From JAYUHK01 sp043778415 (GTDB lineage: Bacteria; Bacteroidota; Bacteroidia; Chitinophagales; Saprospiraceae), in the NCBI GenBank assembly GCA_043778415.1, contig JAYWGG010000092.1:1-7892 (forward strand): DNA of 7,892 nt, written 5' to 3'. Every line of letters starts with the position of its first letter. Within the stretch, counting starts at the first letter, position 1. Both the position numbers and the translations under genes were made by a program. This document shows positions 1 through 6,008 of the stretch, in pieces. The notes under the pieces were generated by a model. The model saw only the letters and a program-made list of their open reading frames with translations. It was not told where the DNA came from and ran no database searches.

Positions 1-115
1 AATTCAAGTTTTTGCAAAAATATTGTCTGGCGAAGCGAAAACTGTTTGAAGTCTGGCGGAGCCGACGAGTATTTTTCGCGCGCCGACGGGATTTTTAAGC
101 AAAAACTTTAGAATT
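1..115. repeat. Repeat-like segment with inverted ends
   Basis: The arms 1-15 (AATTCAAGTTTTTGC) and 99-115 are inverted copies apart from a two-base indel. Inside are two short direct repeats: GTCTGGCG(A/G)AGC at 25-36 and 51-62, and GCCGACG(A/G)G at 61-69 and 82-90. This pattern suggests a dispersed intergenic repeat or the edge of one rather than coding DNA. Copy number elsewhere in the genome cannot be seen from here. Confidence 0.35.
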
Positions 116-155
116 TTTACAGAGCACTTGATTTTTTTGGTTACTTTTCTCTTCT

Positions 156-174
156 CCTTCCCCTTTGGGGAAGG
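156..174. repeat. GC-rich hairpin, dispersed-repeat type
   Basis: CCTTCCCC, a TTT loop and GGGGAAGG form a perfect 8-bp stem, followed by a G-rich tail (to about 186) and an A-run. Hairpins of this C-rich/G-rich form followed by a tail ending near GGGGAT are common as dispersed intergenic repeats in Bacteroidota. There is no T-run directly after the stem on either strand, so a terminator role is less likely. Confidence 0.4.
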
Positions 175-591
175 TCAGGTTGGGGATAAAAAAAGTGACA
201 AAAACCAAGTAAATAACTACAAAATTAAGCTCAAATGAGCCATTCAAAGTGTTTCTGCGTAACATCAGTTAATCACATTCGCAACAAAAAAAATAAAAAA
301 ATAATTTATTTACAGTAAAAAATCGGCTCTAAAAAAATGATTATTTTGAAACGAACCTCCAAAAAACACGAAATAGATGTCACAGCACTTTTGAGCGATA
401 GCCATAAAATAAAAAAATAAATTATTTTTTGATAAAAAATAATTTTATAAATAATTGATAATCAACAATTTATCTTTTTTTTTGAAAAAAAATAAAAAAA
501 GTGCTAAAAAAAATATACTTTTTTCAAAAAAAAGCTGTTAATTTGCACGGAAATAGTGTCACACATTGAGGCACTAAAAAAACAGATTAAG

Positions 592-608
592 CGTATTTTT
601 AAAATACG
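592..608. promoter_or_regulatory. Inverted repeat upstream of the TPR-like gene
   Basis: CGTATTTT and AAAATACG form a perfect 8-bp inverted repeat around a single T. It ends 6 bases before the near-consensus -7 box TACCTTTT (615-622) and 50 bases before the start codon at 659. The position fits an operator in a promoter spacer. The arms are AT-rich, so chance is possible. Confidence 0.3.
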
Positions 609-658
609 TTTTCATACCTTTTCACACATTCATTCAACAAAAAAAAATCTTTTTACAA

Positions 659-2170
659 ATGCAAAGTCTTATTGAAGTATCGCGGATTGTAACCAAAAAG
701 AAAGTCCGCAAAATAGAAATTTTTGACGATTACACCCTTCGTCACAAAAACAGCAAGTTCAATGAATTTTATGAAGGCTTGCTCAACAACAAATTTAAAA
801 ATGACCGCGATGCGGCAGCCTTTCTCTACAACTGCACCGAGTCAGACGACAAATATCGCCAGTTGAAATCCCGCTTTCGCAAGCGACTCCTCAACACCCT
901 GTTTTTTTTAGATGTAAACGTCCCGTCCAACTCCACTTACGACCGCTCCTACTACAGCGTCAATAAAGACTGGACGCTCGTAAAAATCCTAATCGCCAAC
1001 AACGCCGAATTTACGGCAGCAAGTTTAGCCCGTCAAATACTCATCACGGCTCTAAAATACAAGTTCGCAGACGTGATAGTGAACTGCTCCCGAATCCTTC
1101 GCACATTTTGCGCCAACACCAGCGACGAAAAAGGCTACGAAGAATACGACCAATACATTAAGCAATATTCTAATGTGTTAGATGCCGAGATTCGTTCCGA
1201 AGAACTTTACCAACGCGTAATAATGAATTATTACCAGTTGCCACAAAAAAGTGCCAGCTTGCGCGAAAAGATTGACACCTACTGCGAAGCCCTCGTCGGA
1301 CTGTCCGAAATGTACGACTCCCCAATCGTTATCTACAATATGTACCTCGTGTGGGCGTTCCGCTATGAGATGCTCCACGACTACGAAGCGATGATAGAAG
1401 TGTGCGAAAAAGCAGAAAAATATATAGAGGAAAACCCAAATTCTTATCAAGATGAAAAATTGGCGACCTTCCAGCTCAAAAAAATGAGTGCTTACTTGCA
1501 CATACGCGACTACAAACGCGGCAAAGTGAACGCCGAAAAATGCCTCAAATCCTTCCCAAGCGGAACAGCAAATTGGTTCCATTTTATGGAATATTACATA
1601 CTTTTGGCGTTCCACACCGAAAATTATGTCAATGCACTCGCTATATTGGACGAAGCCACTACGCACCCGAAATTCAAAAGATTGTCACTCGTGGATCGCG
1701 AAAAGTGGAACATGTACGAAGTCTATCTCGGATACATCTCCGAAAGCTCTCCCGACAACCCGTTGCTGCTCCAGAATCAAAAACGCCGCAACTTCCGCAC
1801 CAACAAGTTTTTGGCAGACCCGATTTTGTTCCCGAGAGAGCAGCGCATTTTTACACTCCACATGGTGGTAGCGCAGGCGTTGTTCTACATCGAGAAAAAG
1901 AACTTCTCACAGGTCGAGGAGCGCATAGACCGCTTGAAAAGCTATGCCAACCGCCAGCTCAAAAAAGAAGATTATTTCAGAGCTATCCAGTTTATACGCT
2001 TGTTGCAGCAGTTGGCGAAAGCCGACTTCAAGGTGTCTGACCTTACCAATGTGGACAAATACTACGCTCGCTTGCACAAGTATCCGTTCTTCTATCGCGG
2101 TCTTTTGACCGAGTTGGAAATCATTCCGTTTGAAAAAATTTGGGATATTATTTTACTGAAATTGAAATAA
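659..2170 (+). CDS. TPR-like helical repeat protein, function unknown
   Basis: A 503-residue protein that I cannot assign to a characterised family. It has no signal peptide or membrane segment, so it is probably cytoplasmic. It looks all-helical, with TPR-like helix pairs around residues 112-150, 205-259, 269-300, 305-337 and 393-455; proteins of this build usually act as binding scaffolds. The first 90 residues are basic (KKKVRK near 13-18; RFRKR near 72-76), which could suit contact with nucleic acid or an acidic partner, but that is inference. The start is the ATG at 659, preceded by an A-rich leader and no Shine-Dalgarno. A strong terminator follows 27 bases after the stop, so the gene seems to be transcribed alone. 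The frame is intact. Confidence is high that it is a real gene and low for any function. Confidence 0.85.
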   Translation: MQSLIEVSRIVTKKKVRKIEIFDDYTLRHKNSKFNEFYEGLLNNKFKNDRDAAAFLYNCTESDDKYRQLKSRFRKRLLNTLFFLDVNVPSNSTYDRSYYSVNKDWTLVKILIANNAEFTAASLARQILITALKYKFADVIVNCSRILRTFCANTSDEKGYEEYDQYIKQYSNVLDAEIRSEELYQRVIMNYYQLPQKSASLREKIDTYCEALVGLSEMYDSPIVIYNMYLVWAFRYEMLHDYEAMIEVCEKAEKYIEENPNSYQDEKLATFQLKKMSAYLHIRDYKRGKVNAEKCLKSFPSGTANWFHFMEYYILLAFHTENYVNALAILDEATTHPKFKRLSLVDREKWNMYEVYLGYISESSPDNPLLLQNQKRRNFRTNKFLADPILFPREQRIFTLHMVVAQALFYIEKKNFSQVEERIDRLKSYANRQLKKEDYFRAIQFIRLLQQLAKADFKVSDLTNVDKYYARLHKYPFFYRGLLTELEIIPFEKIWDIILLKLK

Positions 2171-2196
2171 TTTTAGTCGCGAATGTATTCTTTTGT

Positions 2197-2240
2197 GCCG
2201 ATTGCTCTCTTTTTGAAGAAAGCAATCGGCTTTTTTTTTT
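2197..2240 (+). terminator. Rho-independent terminator of the TPR-like gene
   Basis: GCCGATTGCT (2197-2206) pairs perfectly with AGCAATCGGC (2221-2230), and ten T residues follow at 2231-2240. The stem starts 27 bases after the stop of the 659-2170 gene. It also separates that gene from cmk, which argues that cmk starts downstream of it with its own promoter. Confidence 0.93.
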
Positions 2241-2273
2241 CAAGAAAATTCTATATTTCTCAACTTCAAACCG

Positions 2274-2289
2274 TACTTTTGTCACAAAA
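2274..2289 (+). promoter_or_regulatory. Putative cmk promoter with overlapping palindrome
   Basis: TACTTTTG at 2274-2281 matches the Bacteroidota -7 consensus TAnnTTTG exactly and lies 20 bases before the GTG start of cmk, between the upstream terminator and the gene. No clear -33 TTG is seen about 20 bases further upstream. The box overlaps a 13-base palindrome, TTTTGT-C-ACAAAA (2277-2289), which could be an operator; similar sequences occur elsewhere in this window. Confidence 0.45.
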
Positions 2290-2301
2290 CTAATCTACTT
2301 T

Positions 2302-2967
2302 GTGAAAAAAATAATCATCGCGATTGACGGATTTTCGGCGTGCGGAAAAAGTACTTTAGCCAAAGCGTTGAGCGAACAACTTCGCTACGCCTACGTAGAT
2401 ACAGGCGCAATGTACCGCGCCGTAACTTTGTATCTAATTGAAAATCAAATAGATATACAAAATAAAGAAGCAATTCGGACGGCGCTGGAGCGGATTCACA
2501 TTCATTTTGAAAACGTCGATGGCAAAAATCATACCTTCCTCAACGACCGCAACGTAGAAGAAGAAATCCGCAGCCCAGAGGTATCGGCGTTTGTAAGTCC
2601 TGTGGCGGCTATCTCCGAAGTCCGCCGCGCGATGGTGCTGCACCAAAAAGCGATGGGCAAACGAAAAGGGCTGGTAATGGACGGGCGAGATATTGGGACA
2701 GTGGTTTTTCCAGACGCTGAACTCAAAATTTTTCTTACCGCCCGACAGGACGTAAGGACGCAAAGAAGGCTGGACGAATTTCGGGCTAAAAATATTCCTA
2801 CGGACTTCGAGGCAGTGCAAAAAAATCTGCAAGACCGCGACCATATCGACTCCACGCGGGCAGACAGTCCGCTGCGACAAGCCCAAAACGCTGTCCTGAT
2901 AGATAACTCTGACCTCTCCCCTACCCAGCAGCTCGCCACAGTGCTGGACTTGATAGCAAAAATTTGA
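2302..2967 (+). CDS. cmk: Cytidylate kinase (CMP/dCMP kinase)
   Basis: This cytoplasmic enzyme transfers phosphate from ATP to CMP or dCMP, giving CDP or dCDP for nucleic acid synthesis. The 221-residue length is typical of the family. The P-loop GFSACGKST is at residues 10-18. YVDTGAMYRA, part of the CMP-binding region, is at 31-40. DGRDIGTVVFP is at 127-137, and DRDHIDSTRADSPL, the basic lid and substrate region, is at 178-191. I chose the GTG at 2302 because it gives the usual start (VKKIIIAIDGFSACGKS). The in-frame ATG at 2140 would add 54 unrelated residues, overlap the upstream gene and run through its terminator. The gene appears monocistronic, with a -7 box at 2274-2281. A hairpin begins within 10 bases of the stop. 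Confidence 0.97.
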   Translation: MKKIIIAIDGFSACGKSTLAKALSEQLRYAYVDTGAMYRAVTLYLIENQIDIQNKEAIRTALERIHIHFENVDGKNHTFLNDRNVEEEIRSPEVSAFVSPVAAISEVRRAMVLHQKAMGKRKGLVMDGRDIGTVVFPDAELKIFLTARQDVRTQRRLDEFRAKNIPTDFEAVQKNLQDRDHIDSTRADSPLRQAQNAVLIDNSDLSPTQQLATVLDLIAKI

Positions 2968-3029
2968 AAAAAAAAGCGGGCAACAGTAGTCTGAAACTAC
3001 GTTGCCCGCTTGGTCTTGATGTGAAAAAA
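2967..3029 (-). terminator. Terminator repeat, copy 1 (end of large T9SS gene)
   Basis: AAGCGGGCAAC (2974-2984) pairs with GTTGCCCGCTT (3001-3011), and an inner GTAGT/ACTAC stem (2986-2990 with 2996-3000) extends the hairpin. Read on the minus strand it ends in a run of nine T residues, so it terminates the gene at 3056-4426. It abuts the cmk stop codon and may also protect the cmk mRNA end, although there is no T-run in the plus direction. The 63-base segment is repeated at 4633-4695 with one mismatch. Confidence 0.85.
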
Positions 3030-3055
3030 TAAATAGTTTATTTTAGACGCGTTCC

Positions 3056-4426
3056 TTATCGAATAATAACCAATTTTTCAGAATACATAACTCTTCCTTG
3101 CTGATTTACTTTTATAAAATACACGCCATTCGATAAACTTTCAATTCCTTGTAGGTCTATCATCATTCCGACGGTTGTAATCTCAACAGATTCTTGAGTA
3201 ACCATACTTCCAACTTGGTCGGCTATAGAAACAGTATAATTGCCGACTGATACGTTCATTTGTAATTTTGCAAAATTATTCGCAGGGTTAGGATATAATG
3301 TTATTCGTTCATCAAAAGTATTACAATTCATACTCGATGACACTATATTGCTATATGCGACCAAATTACCCTTATCAACTAACTTCAATCTTAAATATAC
3401 TACGCCCTCTCTGCCGTTGCCGTCCAAAAGTGTAGCATAATCAGTATCCGAACCTTTTGCAGCAACTGATTTTACTCTATTGAAATTTATACCATCGGCA
3501 CTATTTTCTAATTCAAAGTGCGAGAAATTAGTTTCTTGTCCAGTCCTCCATGTTGCTCTAATATTACAGTCTTCTCTTTCCGCACTAAAATTGATTAAAT
3601 TAATCGGCAAAGGAGCAGCACTGCTCCAACAAAAATTACCTATGCTTATACTTGCACTCGCAGACGTATAATATCTACGAACTATAACACTGTCAATTTC
3701 TTTCGTGGGGTCTGACGCTATCGTTACAACGCCCTTATAATAATTAGGAAGATTTGGTGCTGAATTGCTACCGCCTGTACCATTAAAAATCAAATCAGTA
3801 CCCGTACCCGTTGCACCTGCCAACAAAGTGCCACCCGTAGTATAAACTCTCACATAACTGGTGTCAGCCCCATTTTTTATGTAATCGTAACTAACTAATG
3901 CACCACCTGAATAAACAAGCACTTGACAGCTATCGTTAAAATTATCTACATCGGTCATCTGAAATGACAATCCTTTGGGTCTGACTGATCCAGTCGTAAA
4001 ATTACTATTGATTGCCCAATATGTCCCACTTGCCGCACCACAACTTGAGGCTGCACTTGGGTGCCTCGTTATAATAGCAAAAGGACCCATGTCTGTAGCT
4101 GTCGGAGTAGCTTGCGCATTAGAAACGGGTCTGAATTGTACGTTGTCAATTCCAAATTGCCCGCCAGATAGCCAGCTACATGTATTCGGGCTGTATGCCG
4201 AAACAAATAAAGCAACTCCACTACTGGCATTTGTAACTGTATTGGTAGTTACAAATGTAGCTGGACTGCCGGGCGTAGGAGCCGGCGCTGCTGGCGTAGA
4301 TGCTGCTCCGTATGAAAAATAATATGGACATTGAGCCACAGCGTTGTTCAAAATACTTAAAAGTAAAAATGCCAATAAGACTTTCAGATTGTTCAGGAGG
4401 TTAATTTTTGTAAAAAGTGTTGTCAT
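3056..4426 (-). CDS. Secreted protein with T9SS type A sorting domain
   Basis: A 456-residue exported protein. Residues 1-31 are a signal peptide with a long Leu-rich core and a probable cut after AVA. No lipobox is seen: the cysteine at 33 is preceded by AQ. Residues 32-270 are a Ser/Thr/Gly/Ala-rich region, probably beta-strand, with cysteines at 33, 83, 129, 167 and 266; I do not recognise it. Residues 273-361 (from PLPINLINFSA through WRTGQETNFSHFELENSADG to VYLRLKLVD) match the fibronectin-like module common just before sorting domains in Bacteroidota. Residues 375-456 (from ITLYPNPANN through LSNGVYFIKV to the end) are a type A sorting domain, which targets cargo through the outer membrane for cell-surface attachment or release. 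No catalytic motif is visible, so an adhesin or structural role is only a guess. The start ATG has an A/T-rich leader without Shine-Dalgarno. Confidence 0.9.
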   Translation of the reverse strand: MTTLFTKINLLNNLKVLLAFLLLSILNNAVAQCPYYFSYGAASTPAAPAPTPGSPATFVTTNTVTNASSGVALFVSAYSPNTCSWLSGGQFGIDNVQFRPVSNAQATPTATDMGPFAIITRHPSAASSCGAASGTYWAINSNFTTGSVRPKGLSFQMTDVDNFNDSCQVLVYSGGALVSYDYIKNGADTSYVRVYTTGGTLLAGATGTGTDLIFNGTGGSNSAPNLPNYYKGVVTIASDPTKEIDSVIVRRYYTSASASISIGNFCWSSAAPLPINLINFSAEREDCNIRATWRTGQETNFSHFELENSADGINFNRVKSVAAKGSDTDYATLLDGNGREGVVYLRLKLVDKGNLVAYSNIVSSSMNCNTFDERITLYPNPANNFAKLQMNVSVGNYTVSIADQVGSMVTQESVEITTVGMMIDLQGIESLSNGVYFIKVNQQGRVMYSEKLVIIR

Positions 4427-4632
4427 GATTTTTTATAAATTTTTAATTAAGAAATACGTCTAAATAATTAAGATAACTAACACTTTTCATCTTCTTTTAC
4501 TTCTGGTTATCTGCATTTTAAGTGCCCGCAGCAGTTGATACTCTTGTGATAATCTTTGAAAATGAACTCAAAAAATAAGTATCACTACTTTACCGCCAGT
4601 GCCGTCAAAGAACGCCGAACAATAAATTTGAG

Positions 4633-4695
4633 AAAAAAAAAGCGGGCAACAGTAGTCTGAAATTACGTTGCCCGCTTGGTCTTGATGTGAAAAAA
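4633..4695 (-). terminator. Terminator repeat, copy 2 (end of small T9SS gene)
   Basis: This is the same 63-base segment as 2967-3029, with a single difference (C at 2997 is T at 4663). GCGGGCAAC (4642-4650) pairs with GTTGCCCGC (4667-4675), and the minus-strand reading ends in nine T residues. It lies 109 bases past the stop of the gene at 4805-5221 and should end that transcript. The single change puts a G-U pair in the plus-strand RNA but an A-C mismatch in the minus-strand RNA, which only slightly weakens the inner stem. Confidence 0.85.
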
Positions 4696-4730
4696 AAGAT
4701 TGTTATAAGTGTGTGAATCGAAATCTTTTT

Positions 4731-4803
4731 GCTGATTAAATTTCCGAAAATAGATAGAGTGTCGCTGATGAGTGTCGTTAAAATGCTGGTTAAATTTCCG
4801 AAA
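4731..4803. repeat. Short direct repeats in the 3' UTR of the small T9SS gene
   Basis: GCTG(A/G)TTAAATTTCCGAAA occurs at 4731-4749 and 4785-4803, 18 of 19 bases identical, with the second copy ending just before the stop codon. Between them GAGTGTCG occurs twice (4757-4764 and 4770-4777). This looks like a local slippage duplication of about 54 bases whose copies have since diverged. Confidence 0.5.
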
Positions 4804-4804
4804 G

Positions 4805-5221
4805 TTACTTTACAAAACGGGTAGAGAAAGAAGCCGTTGGGGTGACGATAGAGAGATTATACATTCCGTTGTCCAACAAACTGATGTCGAGGTCTTCGAC
4901 ATCATCGCCGAATTTTCCGCCCATGATGCGCACGCCTGTCAAGTCCAAAACCTCTATTTTGGCATCTTTGCGAACCATATTTGGAGTCGAAATCGTGATT
5001 TTTTCTTTTGATGCAGATACTTTGACGCTCACCACAGCTTGCGCAGTTTCAGATGTTTCTGACGAATATTTGTCAATTCCTCGGACGTAAGCGTTGGCTT
5101 CGACGGTCGCATAGATTGCGGTTTCGTTGCTGTTGGCGACTGCGAATGAAGCAGTTTGTTGTGCAGAAAGGCTGCCGATAAAGGCGAAAACTGTTGCGAA
5201 AAGGATAGATACTTTTTTCAT
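4805..5221 (-). CDS. Small secreted protein, mostly a T9SS-type sorting domain
   Basis: A 138-residue exported protein. Residues 1-20 (MKKVSILFATVFAFIGSLSA) are a clear signal peptide, probably cut before QQ. Residues about 62-138 resemble a T9SS C-terminal sorting domain: KIEVLDLTGVRIMGGKF, then LDISLLDNGMYNLSIV, then a final strand ending FVK, matching the usual order of strand, turn, LxxGxYxL motif and terminal basic strand. That leaves only about 40 residues (21-61) of mature cargo, without cysteine and without a recognised fold. Such a protein could be a free surface domain, a remnant of a larger cargo, or a protein whose fold only resembles the sorting domain. It has its own terminator repeat. 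The start ATG has no Shine-Dalgarno. Confidence 0.82.
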   Translation of the reverse strand: MKKVSILFATVFAFIGSLSAQQTASFAVANSNETAIYATVEANAYVRGIDKYSSETSETAQAVVSVKVSASKEKITISTPNMVRKDAKIEVLDLTGVRIMGGKFGDDVEDLDISLLDNGMYNLSIVTPTASFSTRFVK

Positions 5222-5584
5222 AATCGTAGGAATTGAATAGATGAAATAAATTATTTTAATGAAAATTAAGTTGCCGATATTGCCAAAATGTTTTCCGTTT
5301 GTTGGCTGGCACCTTATCGTATCTGCGAAGAACTCGCTGCGAGAAAGGTATCTAACTGTTTGATAGTTTGGTGCGAAAAGAATTTAATGTTACTCTTTCG
5401 CTGCTTGTTGATACAAATATGGAACTAAAAAGCACAAATAAAACTACACGAAAATAAATTTTGTGACAGTCTATTTTTAATATTATTTAATTTAAAAATA
5501 CTAAAAAATTGCTGTTTAATTGTATAAAAAATTAATTTTTATTTCATTAAATGTATTTTTGTGACAATTTTATGACTATTTTGC

Positions 5585-5620
5585 CAAATACGATATATGT
5601 TGCAACATATATCGTATTTG
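5585..5620. repeat. Perfect 36-bp palindrome
   Basis: CAAATACGATATATGTTG (5585-5602) is followed directly by its exact reverse complement (5603-5620), with no spacer. Neither side has a T-run, so it does not look like an ordinary terminator. It sits 364 bases upstream of the small T9SS gene start and 389 bases past the rpmA stop. It could be a site for a symmetric DNA-binding protein, a hairpin in an untranslated RNA, or a remnant of mobile DNA. Confidence 0.9.
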
Positions 5621-5767
5621 CTTTAAATTCAATATAAAATAATTTTAATTAATTTAAAATAAAATATAATTCTGTCAATAGTAAAAAATAACGCTTGTTA
5701 GTTTATTTTTATTTTGTTTTACTATTTTGAAAAAATAATTGAAAAAATTGAAAAAAATATTTTTTAA

Positions 5768-5861
5768 AACCTTGCCAGTGTTCTATGCCTTTGTTGCGTT
5801 AGCATTTTTGACCGATAGCTCCGTACAGAATTAAAATATTGTGCAGAACGCTTTCAAGGTT
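5768..5861 (+). ncRNA. Possible structured RNA (three-way junction)
   Basis: A long-range stem joins AACCTTG (5768-5774) to CAAGGTT (5855-5861); after a two-base mismatch it continues with AGTGTTCT (5777-5784) pairing to AGAACGCT (5845-5852). Inside, ATGC (5785-5788) can pair with GCAT (5802-5805), and GTAC (5823-5826) with GTGC (5841-5844), both stacking directly on the main stem. The T-G oppositions (5779/5850 and 5824/5843) are wobble pairs only in plus-strand RNA, which hints at that strand. No promoter or plus-strand terminator is evident and I recognise no RNA family. Confidence 0.2.
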
Positions 5862-5898
5862 ATTTCAAAAGTACTGCCTCCCAAGCCTCGCCAAACGC

Positions 5899-5929
5899 AA
5901 AAAAGTCCTTACCCGAGCGGGTAAGGACT
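5899..5929 (-). terminator. Rho-independent terminator of rpmA
   Basis: AGTCCTTACCC (5904-5914) and GGGTAAGGACT (5919-5929) form a perfect 11-bp stem with a GAGC loop. Read on the minus strand, the stem runs into a run of six T residues (5904 down to 5899). It lies 80 bases past the rpmA stop codon. Confidence 0.92.
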
Positions 5930-6008
5930 AAACAAAAATATAAAGCTATGAAAACTAAAACTATTCTTTAATGCGCTGCCTTTTACGCTGCGTCACGTTT
6001 ATTGCTAA

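Larger units (their letters stand above)
1..658. other. Gene-free AT-rich upstream region
   Basis: No convincing gene is seen. Frame 1 is open from base 1 to the TAG at 109-111, but the sequence is repeat-like and low in complexity, so I do not call a partial CDS. The first 240 bases are richer in G+C and hold short repeats and a hairpin. Bases 280-540 are long A and T runs. Two similar 18-base motifs, each containing TGTCACA, lie at 367-384 and 546-563. A near-match to the Bacteroidota -7 box (TACCTTTT, 615-622) lies 36 bases before the gene at 659 and could be its promoter, but no -33 box is seen at the right spacing. Confidence 0.6.
4427..4804. other. Gene-free region between the two T9SS cargo genes
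   Basis: No gene is seen. It holds the upstream region of the large T9SS gene (4427-4630), where I found no exact TAnnTTTG box on the minus strand, then terminator repeat copy 2 (4633-4695), then the 3' untranslated region of the small T9SS gene with a short duplication (4731-4803). Confidence 0.6.
5222..6008. other. Long gene-free AT-rich region with several structures
   Basis: No protein gene is supported in these 787 bases. In order it holds the upstream region of the small T9SS gene with a possible leader structure (5309-5374), two TTTTGTGACA motifs (5459-5468 and 5557-5566), a perfect 36-base palindrome (5585-5620), a 10-bp inverted repeat (5677-5686 with 5717-5726), a possible folded RNA (5768-5861) and the rpmA terminator (5899-5929). 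The near-match CATATTTG on the minus strand (5414-5421) could be the -7 box of the small T9SS gene, but no -33 box supports it. Confidence 0.6.

Noticed and set aside
1..111. Open frame 1 ending at a TAG, as the 3' end of a partial gene
   Set aside because: It lies within inverted and direct repeats and gives a low-complexity peptide with no recognisable domain; likely open by chance.
454..466. TTGAT-A-ATCAA as an FNR-like or Fur-like box
   Set aside because: The spacing is 1 base rather than the 4 of an FNR site, it lacks the Fur 19-base pattern, and the surrounding sequence is simple A/T, so chance is likely.
1178..1666. Minus-strand and other long frames inside the TPR-like gene
   Set aside because: They are antisense or out-of-frame shadows with unnatural composition; the plus-strand gene explains the region.
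2140..2301. N-terminal extension of cytidylate kinase from an upstream ATG
   Set aside because: It overlaps the previous gene, crosses its terminator and has no family similarity.
3975..4322. Plus-strand frame opposite the large T9SS gene
   Set aside because: It is antisense to a well-supported gene with signal peptide and sorting domain, and has no features of its own.
5554..5561. TATTTTTG on the plus strand as a promoter driving RNA through the 36-bp palindrome
   Set aside because: No -33 box at suitable spacing and no plus-strand gene or terminator downstream; one match in AT-rich DNA is weak.
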